64,000 bases of DNA from Schoenoplectus triqueter (taxonomy: Eukaryota > Streptophyta > Magnoliopsida > Poales > Cyperaceae). Shown in pieces: positions 22,961 through 33,800 of this stretch. The notes under the pieces were generated by a model. The model had not been told where the DNA came from. It ran no database searches and worked only from the letters and a program-made list of their open reading frames with translations. The position numbers and the translations under genes are program-made. How positions within the stretch are numbered: the stretch's first letter is position 1; every line of letters begins with the position of its first letter. Where the stretch lies: positions 36,252 to 100,251 of the forward strand of contig CAXKVV010000124.1 of the NCBI GenBank assembly GCA_964058805.1, in the 5' to 3' direction.

Positions 22961-24304
22961 ATATAAATGAGGCTTATCACTGACGGTTATGTATCAAATT
23001 TGAATATCAAGTTCACCTCTATCAAATTTGAATATCATGTCACCTCAAATCGAGATACATGCAATTAAGCAATGAAAAGAAAGGAAATATGCATCTTGTC
23101 CACATTCATAAGGATAATTCAGGAGGTTGGTTGCTTGATTATAAACCATGTTGCATTAAGTTATTCCAAATAAAATAAGAAAATATCATGCATAAAGCAT
23201 ACCCCACAAAACATGAGAATTGGAAATTATGAACGGGGTTTTTTTTATACACAAAATGTAAAAAAAATAATTATAAAAAAGAAATTATTTAAACAAAAAA
23301 AAAAAAAAAAAGAATGGGTCCACGACCAAAAAAGTTATGTCACGGACATATTCTATGTAGTGACAGACTATTTAGTGATGGATCCAGAGGTTGATCCAAG
23401 TCCGTGCATAAATAGACAATGCTATTTCATTGAATAAGAGAAAAAACTCGTAAAGTCTGGCTCACTAATTTTAACTATCTAAATGATGGTCCCCACTGTT
23501 AGAGTTGTCCCTTCCCTTCACATCTCCCCTTCATGAACGGATGAAAAAACAGAACAATGAATAATATGTGAGATAAATCCAGACACAATTATATTCAAAC
23601 TACTTATTTTTTTTAATACATAAGAAAATAAATGATGTTCTCACGGCTACCTCCAGAAATTAAGCACAGGCACGTACCCAGGCTTGCCCTAATAATAATA
23701 TAGATCCGCCCCTGAGTTTGTGTGCCAAAAAGCTAGGTTGTAGACTTAGTTTGCAGCCCAGATAAAGCTTTGCCACATATTTAGTATGTGACATATCTGT
23801 CAATTCGTTAGCATCAATTTCTGACATTCATAATTTTTTTTTATCATTTGTCTGAATTTAATTTTTTATATTTTTGAAAAATTATTAAGTGTTCTTAAAA
23901 TATTTTGAATTTTGAAAAATATGCTGAAATACGCTGAAACTCGCATGCGAGTCCGTAACTTTGCCATTTAATTGCACACTATCCTCATAACATTTTCTAA
24001 AGAGACACAATGGATTATTTTGATAATCTTAATTAGACATTGAAATAAATGTAAAAAAAACTTAAAAATAGAATTTTTTTTATAGATATGTTCTTTTTTT
24101 GCTTTCTAAATTGACAATGTTTTAAATTTCATGCAATTTCATTACAATTTCATCAAAAGTTTTTAAATTATAACCGTTGCAAATTATATAAAATTTCATT
24201 GGTCAAACGATAATACCAAATTTCATTGGTCTTCGTGCCAACGTCTTAATTGAGTACGGACCTCATTTAATTAGTACACTATAAAATAATTAATACAGAC
24301 GTGT
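22961..24304. other. Intergenic, AT-rich, transposon debris
   Basis: No gene. A short stretch near 23690-23725 (GATCCGCCCCTG) looks like a hAT-type terminus, but a partner end could not be matched. 24006-24240 is a degenerate member of the palindromic MITE family. Confidence 0.4.
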
Positions 24305-24381
24305 TAAAATAAAAAAACTACGTCTTAGCACTCTGTGCTGGCCTTTGTGGTAATCAACTACTGCGTAGTTTTTTTATTTTA
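24305..24381. repeat. Hairpin: 17-bp inverted repeat near the tRNA gene
   Basis: AAAATAAAAAAACTACG (about 24307-24323) and CGTAGTTTTTTTATTTT (about 24364-24380) are perfect complements. They enclose TTAGCACTCTGTGCTGGCCT, a segment that recurs as a direct repeat at 24660-24690 on the other side of the tRNA and again at about 59677. Confidence 0.7.
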
Positions 24382-24465
24382 AAGTTTAGGGATTGGATTG
24401 GAAACAAACATAAGTTTGTGAGAGCCTCTCTCGAACTCTAAATTATTGAATTACTTAATAAAAAA

Positions 24466-24538
24466 TGGAGGTGCGGGGAATCGAACCCCGTGCCTCTCGC
24501 ATGCGAAGCGAGCGCTCTACCATATGAGCTACACCCCC
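24466..24538 (-). tRNA. tRNA-Ala (anticodon CGC)
   Basis: The minus strand reads GGGGGTGTAGCTCATATGG, then AGAGC, the anticodon arm CTCGCTTCGCATGCGAG with CGC in the loop, a variable loop, a T arm with GGTTCGATTCC, and the acceptor CACCTCCA. The acceptor (GGGGGTG/CACCTCC, one G-T), D, anticodon and T stems all pair. The A and B boxes are intact. A run of six Ts follows on the transcribed strand (24460-24465), a good Pol III terminator. Identical gene at 59479-59551. Confidence 0.93.
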
Positions 24539-25579
24539 TTTTGTGCTCATAATTAATAATTAAAATATGTTGATTGATCATGAAGAATCTTAAATCATTT
24601 AAGTCAACAGATTTCCGAACTTGTAGTCAGTGACACGTGGTCCCCACCCCTTGCTGGTATTTAGCACTCTGTGCTGGCCTTTGTGGTAACCAAATTATTG
24701 TTCATCCATTAAATATCTTCTCATTCAATTCCTTAAATGGACTACAAAAACATTTAAAACAAATATTCAATACAGGAGAGGGATTTGTTATAATCATAAA
24801 GAGTAATTTAAGCACTAATATACTTTAAACAGGGTCGACTGAGTCCATAAAACAAAACTGATACTAGTATAATTTAAGCTTGTTACATAGTTCCCAAAAA
24901 AATATTCTCAATTTAATAAAAAATAATTTGTTCAAAATAAAAATCGCCCTCATGCCTCACCTGGGAAAAATGAAGTTGGTACTTGATACCATTAGTTTAA
25001 TCTAATTGAAGCAGAGTCAATTGAATAAGATAAGTTGGTCTCAATAAATAGGACTGTGCAATGGTCGGTTTGGTTCAAATTGAAAAAAAAATTATCTATT
25101 ATTTTATTATTTCAAATCTAATAATATTTTTTGATTAGATTTTTTTGAAACTGCGCTTATTATTAGTGTGCATTTTCTACATTTTTTATAACTATTCCCC
25201 AGCAATCTAAAAGAAATGATAAAAAAATATAAAAATAAACGTATCAAAACAAATTATTTGCAATAACTTCTATATATGATAATATCTAATGATTGTCAGC
25301 TCAAAAATAACCCAAAAAATTGACATAAATTGACATAAATAAAAATCCTATTCTAAATAACCCTATACTAAAAAAAATGAGCTGACAATCGAATAACCCA
25401 AAAACCCTATTCTAAATAACCCTATTCTAAATAACCCAAAAATTGACATAAATAAAAATCGAATAATTCAAAATCTGTCTTGTGAGCTGACAATCTTCCC
25501 TAATCAAACTATCCTCATGACTTTACTTGAACTCAACCCAATTCACCTAATTGCTCCTCTATAACTAGAAAATTAAAAT
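24539..25579. other. tRNA upstream flank and AT-rich spacer
   Basis: 24539-24700 is homologous to 59552-59700 (TGTTGATTGATCATGA, CAACAGATTTCCGAACT, AGTGACACGTGGTCCCCA). The remainder is AT-rich with a local repeat of CCCTATTCTAAATAAC at 25345-25435. No gene seen. Confidence 0.5.
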
Positions 25580-25866
25580 GACTGATCTGATAAACTCATC
25601 CGACCCCACTGATCCTAATCTGATTTATTTTTAAAAAAATGATCAAACTAATTAGAATCCGATCCAAATCCAAAAGGACCAAAACCAGCCCAAATAGAAA
25701 TTAAACAATATGAAATGAACCCGTAACCGGTAATATTGTCTAGTGGTTGTACAATGTAGAATTGTAGATGAAAGACGTTGGATGCGTGCACACTGCGCAG
25801 TGCCCAAGAGCCAACTGCGATCAGGCGGTCAACTCCTGAGAAAGATTAGATTTTATTTAAGAGTTT
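25580..25866. repeat. Dispersed direct repeat of about 290 bp, copy 1
   Basis: Matches 26785-27089: GATAAACTCATCCGACC, then TTAAACAAT, ACCGGTAA, TGTCTAGTGGTTGTACAATG, AGACGTTGGATG and GGCGGTCAACTCCTGAGAAA. GTCTAGTGG and GGTCAACTCC are about 80 nt apart and loosely resemble Pol III A and B boxes, so a tRNA-derived SINE fragment is possible but unproven. Confidence 0.6.
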
Positions 25867-26784
25867 ATACATTGTGTCAGTATCGCACAGATGATAGAGG
25901 TGACAATCATATGGGTTGGGTCAGACCAATTTATATATTGTGTTTTTTCAAAATTTCAATAGATTTCGATGTGATTAAAGGTCATTTGATCTCGGATCGG
26001 ATCGGGACAGGTCAGGTTCGGATCATATTAAATCAATTTAACTTTTTTAAAAAATTAAATAGAATCAGAAGCAAATCCAGACAGATTGAATAAATTTCTC
26101 ACATTATGTCAAATTCTCCCACCTCTACCTTTAATTGACTACTCATTTATTTAATGGTTTCGCCTCGCCTCAGCTGCCCGTAGTGCACTTAATCTGTCCC
26201 CTTTCTTTATCTTTTATACGATGTCATCATTTGGGTTTCTAAAAGGACCACTTTTGTTGTGAAGTTAAACTACTCAATGTAGGCTAACCTGGGCGTTTTC
26301 GCTTATGAAAATTTATAGCAGTTGCCAATTAAAAAATTTTCTAATTTCAAAAAAAAAAAGCTCCCAACAAAAATTGAAACAACAATGATTATGTAAACAA
26401 TTAATAAATCCTTTATTTTGTAAACCGGTATAAATTTGTAAAGGAAAAGTTATATTTTCTAGAATACATATATATAATTCACTAATGGGCAACATCATTT
26501 AATTTTTTTCATCAAAAGAGTTTTTGTACCAGCACCAATTAAACAGAATTTTCATTCAAAAATCAAAACCAAAGTCTTTTCCCCTTAGAACACTATGAAG
26601 GACTCACAAAAATGCTCGTTCTGAAGTACAAGTTGAACACAATATCCAACAAGCAAATTACGACTTTCAAAAATGTTTGTCTTATGACAATAGGTAATAA
26701 ATAATTTTATCATTGAATGTAAATATTTTATTAAATAAAACATTTATAGAAGGAGTACGATGAATCGATAATTGAAAAAAACAA
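25867..26784. other. Intergenic, nothing recognised
   Basis: AT-rich spacer between the two copies of the 290-bp repeat. Short open frames here lack recognisable domains. Confidence 0.4.
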
Positions 26785-27089
26785 TCGACTTGATAAACTC
26801 ATCCGACCCACTTAAACTCAAACTGACCTTAATCCGATTTGTTTTTTTTTTTAAAAAAAAAATTAAACTAATTCGAATTTGATCCAAATCCAAAAGACCA
26901 TAAACCCAGCCCAAACCCAAATAGAAATTAAACAATCTGAAACGAACCCGTGACCGGTAACAATGTCTAGTGGTTGTACAATGTAGAATTGTAGATGCAA
27001 GACGTTGGATGTGTGCGCACTACGCTGTGCCCAGGAGGGCAACTGCGGTCAGGCGGTCAACTCCTGAGAAAGATTAGATTTTATTTAAG
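26785..27089. repeat. Dispersed direct repeat of about 290 bp, copy 2
   Basis: Second copy of 25580-25866. It is followed at 27090 by GGGTGTGTTTGGATGG, a sequence typical of hAT/Harbinger MITE ends, in the 370 bp before copy B of the segmental duplication. No matching far terminus was found. Confidence 0.6.
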
Positions 27090-27842
27090 GGTGTGTTTGG
27101 ATGGTGTCAAATAACACTGTTCTGAGAATAACAGTACTGTTCTCGGATTAGCAACCATCTAATCACAAATACAAACCTGAGAATAACAACATAATAGTGC
27201 TAATTTGCTAACCTATAGAAAACGTTGAGTTAGCGAATTAGTGTCCATAAAAATAGTGAAAATAATAAAAAAATATATACTTTTTATATTAGTATTGAGT
27301 AGTATTAAATAAATACTATTATTAAATAAAATACTAAAAATAATTAATTAATTTAACTATTCTCTCCACTGTTCTCAAATTTCTATTCAAATAACATTTT
27401 ACTATCCCAAAATATTAAAAATTAACACTTTTCTTATATTTCCCGAGATATCACTAACTCACAATCCATGCATGAGTCTCATGGAAGTGCAAGCATAATT
27501 TGTTTACTCTCAACTGAAAAAGCCATTTGTTTTTCCAATTAACAGAGATTAAAAACCCATCATTAGACATCGATGCACGAAGCATTTATGCCCATAATTT
27601 TACGTTTTACAGGTGCAAGACGAAGCGCGATATGAATTGAGAAATGAGATGAAGTTTATGAGATATCCTGGAAAGAATAAAGTGGCAGAGATGAACAAAT
27701 GGTAATCTTGGGAGCATGAAATACTGATATAAAAATACAAACCACCAACTAAAAGTGCAAATCCTCTAACCAAAGATAGGAATAAATCAATTGTACCATA
27801 GCACAATGAGAGGTACCAAAAAAAAAAAGCAGATAAATTGAA

Positions 27843-30800
27843 TTAGACAATGCGCTCGAGTTCTCGTGCATAGCTCAAAGTCTGGTTAATCAACTGGAGT
27901 GACGGTATCTCTTTGCATGGTTGTGACTCTTTTGCCTTTTGGAAGAACACACAGCCATCTCTTATTTCCCACTCTGGATGTTCCTGTAAAGTGTAAAATA
28001 ATCAAACAAAAGAACTAATTACATATTCAAAATATATACAACTGCGAAAACCGACTCATTTCTTGATAAAACCAAGGAAACAATCAAAATGAGTTTTTTA
28101 GGCATTGTTTTCAGTGCTGTATCTGTATCAAACTGAGTGCTACTCACTGTATGAGTAGGGGGCTTGGATGTCAGAGGGTTAATCAGCATTTAGCTGTTTA
28201 ATAGCCATGACTTTAAATCAATGGCCTTCTCATGTTTACGAACGCCAACATTTATTTTCAATAATATTATATTTAAATCATACTACTGCAAATTTGTACA
28301 AATATATGGTATTGGGAAAGACTGGCAATTCTATGCATAATTCACAGTAGCTATCAATAACTACAACAACAACAATAGCAACAACAGCAACAACAGCAAC
28401 AACAACAACTTTAATCCCAAATAAATTGAGGTAGGCTAGAAATGAAACCCAATCTGAAAGCATAAGAGATCAGAGATCTCAAATATAACTAATCACAATA
28501 AAATGCTTAATTGATGAAATCAAAATAATTCATAAGTGAACGAACAAGTGCCCTAGAAGATGGCGCTTTGGGATGAACGGAAAAGGGCGATCTGGAAGGC
28601 GATTTCTCGGCAGGAGGAAGACAACGGGTGCCACGCGGCAACTCGACGATCCTACAGGGATACCGTCCTTAATGAAGCTTCTCAAATTACAAGGCCGATT
28701 GAACGAGACAATCGGACATTTCAGCGCACAACACCACAGAAGATATGGGCAGAGATAACACAAGATACTTCATTGAAGAAGAAAAGACACGAAATCGCCA
28801 AAGGCAAGCAAACCATTCAAGACTTGCCTGAATGCAATGCCATTAATGCAATACTCAAGAGGGAGGCCAACGCCGCAACCTACAACGAGATAGCGAATCG
28901 GCTCAAAATAAATGCAAATGGAAACACAGAAAACGAATCTGGCTATTCAGGTCGAAAGGGTGCATTCATTAAACCCCCCGTGGCAACAGCAGATTGGCAA
29001 ATAATAGTCAGAAAGAAGAAGCTAGCTAAAAGTAGACCAACCAACTGCTGTTTCAAATGCTTCCTACCTGGACATCATAAGAGGCAATGTAAAAACAGAA
29101 TTAAATGCTTCAAGTGTGGCAGATCAGGCCATACTCACTATAAATGCAAAGAGATGAAGCAAGCTATCAACAAAGAGACTCAAGCGCATTTCGGCCAAAA
29201 AACTAAAGACATACAAAGCAAACCCTCTCAAATGGCGAACAACCTGTTTTATGCTGAAAGACCAGAAATGACGACAGTGTACTTTGAGAGAAGGGACCAC
29301 TTGAATCAACACACACAATTTCTGCACCGTTCGGGACTGGTAACATTCCGTAATGGTGCACCATTACCACAGCGGCGACATCAGGTGGCTGCAGCCTTAG
29401 CAAGGAGGATAGGCTGACATCCACAAGACTATGAAGTTTATGACTCCGACATCGCGAACTACATAATACTATTCCCGGGCCCCCTCAACAGAGACCAGAC
29501 AGTTCGTGGCAACCCCTACAGACTCAGTGACGGGACAGAGTTTGACGTACACGCATGGGAGCCGACGTTCAACATGGTGTACATGCCGCCCCAGTTTCGA
29601 ACGTGGCTAACACTTAGGGTGCCACCGTTTCAAACATGGTCGCGCACGGACATTACCAGATTGGTGCAGAGGTTCGGCTCTGTCCAACAAATAATACCAT
29701 TTGGAGCCAATGCTGGCCACTTCCGGGAGGTGCGAGTCATCATCCAAGGAGAGCATCCGATAGACATTCACCGCCAGATCATGTTTCGAGAGGGGGATTT
29801 TGCTACAGTCATAGATGTGCACATACACCGTTGGGAAGCCATCGTCCATGAACAACCTCCACCTCCTAACTCACCGAGACAAGGACAAGTCTATCACCCA
29901 CCACCATCTTACAGACCTCCATCGGACGCAGGTAGCAACGACACGCCACCCTCCCTGTCAACAAGGAGGACCATGGAGAGAGGGGAACCATCTCGCCATC
30001 GATCACAGGGGTACCAAAAACAACTATGGCAGCGCAAGACGCAACAAAACCAGGTGCAACAAGTTTGGGTGGCAAAGAGAGTGCCACAGGAGATCCGGAC
30101 AGACACAACAGTTAACATAGGGGCACGCACAGATGAAACCGTCGCACAACTTCCTAAGGGAGCCATTAATTCTCTGACCACTCGGATCCGGGCAAATCTT
30201 ACAACGGGAAGATTATTCTCGTTCGTGCTGCAGAACAATCATTCCATTTCAACTGTCACCCTTCTTGTCTCACCATCTCAGCCTATCAGAGACAACATCC
30301 CATCATGGACACTCTCAGTCCTTGGGATGGCGCATGGATTAACGCCTACGGTGACAGCTCTGTTAGAGCACACGCAACCCAGACAGGAATACCAGGACCA
30401 AGAGATCCTTCACCACACCGCAGAACAATCAAAGGAGTCAGACCAATATGACAAGGAGAACAATCCAGATTTGGTAAACCGCAACACTCAGCGAAAAAAA
30501 TCCAAGCCCATTCCTCGCAGCCCAACTAGGAGAAGCACCAGGCTGCAAATGAGGCGGGCTCAAAATGAAACGTCCCAGGCCGCAGATAGACAACGCGAAG
30601 GGCGGTTTACACTCAAGTCAACTCTACCGTTCGACCCAATAGAGCAAAATAAGCCACTGGAAGCCGCCCAGGTCTACACCCTACTACAACTCACAGGGAT
30701 AGATATAAACGGCCAGGTGCAACACATGGTAGAGGAGGCTTTGAAGGATGGAGGCCACGAAACAAGGGCAACCACACCGACCCATACCACGGTACCTCCT

Positions 30801-33800
30801 CGTATGGTGGGGTCAGGAATGGTTTAGGTTTGTTTGATGAGGAGTAGAGGAGAAAGAAAGGCAATTTTTTGGATGAGGATGCAAGTAGTTTGTTCCTTTC
30901 TTTTTGTTGTGTTTGTTTATGTTTCCTTAGCTTATGGAGATGTTGGGAAAGGGAAGAAAAAATCAAGCCTACATTCTGTTGGAAATTGTATGACAAAATT
31001 TATTGTATGGCGCGCAATTTTTCCTACATCCTATCAGCAAATGGTCGAGTTAGTCTTCTTAATCAATGAACACAAACCGTAAGATCAAAATTATTACGTG
31101 GAATGTCAGAGGGCTAAATGATAAATCCAAAAGGTCCTCGATTAGAAATTTTATCAGATCGGAAAGCCCGGACATCATTTGTCTGCAAGAGACTAAATTA
31201 TCGCTGGTGCCGGAAACTATCTATAGACAGATTTTTAGTAGAAGGTATGCGAAAGGAATTTGTTTACCGACACATGGGACATCCGGAGGAATTATTCTCA
31301 CATGGAAGAAATCCGTGTTTAAATGCGATGGAAGAATATTAAAAGAAAATGTTATCACGGCAGACCTCAGATTAATGATGAATGATCAAATTATCAGAAT
31401 AACTGGGGTGTATGGGCCAACTGCTGGTACTCATAGAGCGAAATTCCTACAGCAAATCAGAGAACAAAAACCGATGCATGACGAACCCTGGATGATATGC
31501 GGGGATTTCAATTTTATATTGAGATCACAAGAAAGAAGTAGTGGAAACATGTGGCCCAGGGATAGGGAATTCAAGAATCTAATAGATGAGCTATCTATGA
31601 TGAACATACCACTACAGGGAAGGAAATACACATGGTCAAACGGAACGGCCATGGCAAAATTGGATTGGTTCCTCATCTCACCCTCATGGAATGATGTCTT
31701 TCCGGCAGTAACACAAAAAACACTTCCCAATATTGCATCTGACCATTGCCCATTGGAATGCCAATGTTCTACAACCTTCCCGCAGGCAAACACATTCAAA
31801 TTTGAGAACTACTGGCTAAAACTAGAAGACTTTAGATCGTTGGTTCAAACAACATGGGAACAAAAACCAATGGCAGAGAGCCCACACCAACTGGGGCAAA
31901 AAACTAACTGATTTAAGACAAGCCATCACAACTTGGAGGAAGGGCAGAATGGGTGATATCAACAAACAAGAAGAAATATGCAAAATCACAATCTAATGGA
32001 TTGAAAGACAAATGGAACAGAGAACAATTACGCCACTAGAGCAACTGACCAAACAACTTCTCAAGACCCGATATGAGGAAATTTCAGGAATAAAGGAAAC
32101 TATTTGGCGACAAAGAGCAAAAAGACAGTGGGTCAAATAAGGGGATAAGAACACCTCGTATTTTCATCGAGTAGCGTCGGTGCAGAAGAGGCAAAACTAC
32201 ATTCAAGTGCTACAGCAATATGGGCAGAACCACTCGAATCATCGTCAAAAAGCACGCATATTGTTTAATTACTTCAGAGATTTAATTGGCACAGATGAGC
32301 AAGCACAAACAACGTATAACTTGCGAAACGTGTACGGAACTATCTCTCCGATAACAAATCTCACAACTGTCATCACGGCTCAGGAGATAAACCAAGTCAT
32401 CGACGATTGGCCGTCTCACAAGGCATCAGGCCCGGATGGTTTCACAGGGGAATTTTACAAGGCATTCCGGCAGGTCATTGTGCCGGATCTGTTAGCAACA
32501 TACAACTCGGTTCTAGCTCAACCAGATCAAACACTACAGCCACTTAACGGGTCTTATATAGTTATGATACCAAAAAAGAAAACTGCCACAGACCCTCGAG
32601 ATTATAGGCCTATTAGTGTCATAAATGCGATACAGAGAATCCTTTCCAAAATTTTGGCGGCACGGTTACAGCCTCACATGTCAGGGCTATTACAACCTAC
32701 ACAAACGGGTTTTCTCAAAGGCCGCCATATCTTGGAAGGGTTCTATTATGCGCAGGAAATAGTTACGGCTGCAACCAAACAATCCAAGCAGATTGCACTA
32801 TTCAAGGCGGACATTTATAAAGCATTCGATTCACTGAACTGGGTATTTATCAAGGAGTGTCTAACGGCAAGAGGATTTTCTGATATATGGATCACATGGA
32901 TCCAGAAACTGATACTACAAGGGCATTCACAAGTCATTCTAAATTCAGTGGCAGGAAGACGCATAACTCTCAAGAGAGGAGTGAGACAAGATGGTCCTTT
33001 ATCGCCATATTTATTTAATATTGCCATGGATGTACTTGCCCTATGGATACAAAACCTCAATGAACGTCGTATCCTTAAACCTATTTACATAGGATGTCGA
33101 AGCTGCTTGCTCTACGCTGATGACACATTAATATTTATTCAACCCACTGCGCACCAACTCACTCTTTTGAAAATTCTATTGGACACCTTTGGTCACATAT
33201 CAGGGCTGAAGATCAACATGCAGAAGTCAGAATTGCTGGTGACGTCGACGACATCTTCTCAAGTACGACAATTAGCGGCATTAATTCAGTGCAAATCTGG
33301 TACATTCCCCCTCAAGTACTTAGGGCTGCCGTTATCGGATAAACGAATACCGAGGCAATTTTTTAAACAATTGATTGATGGCATACAAGATACACTACCA
33401 GGATGGCAAGCGGAGTACCTATCCTTAGCAGGTAGGGGAATATTGGTCAATGCGGTGCTTTCGGCAAAGCCGGTGTATTTCATGTCCCTATATTTGCTGC
33501 CTAAATGGGTCATCAAGGCAATTGATAAAATAAGAAGAAGATTTCTGTGGCACAGACACAAAAGCGATGACAAGAAACCAATGTGTCTGGTAAACTGGGG
33601 TATAGTGACTATGAGTAAACAAAATGGAGGACTGGGCATCAGGGATTTGCACATAATGAATCAGTCATTACTGGCCAAATGGATGTGGCAATGGTTCAAC
33701 CAAAATAGATGGTGGAAAGAGGTAACTCGCATAGCGGACGAAGCATATAGACCTTGGGAGAATAAGCATGCATCACTTTTCTGGAGAGGTGTGGCTAAAA

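Noticed and set aside
23330..23725. hAT-like element bounded by GGATCCAG and GATCCGCCCCTG
   Set aside because: The two ends do not match well enough and no 8-bp duplication was found.
27090..27463. MITE beginning GGGTGTGTTTGGATGG
   Set aside because: The start is suggestive, but no matching inverted end or duplication could be found before copy B begins.
29124..30238. Minus-strand and alternative-frame open frames inside the LINE
   Set aside because: Shadows of the ORF1 coding frame.
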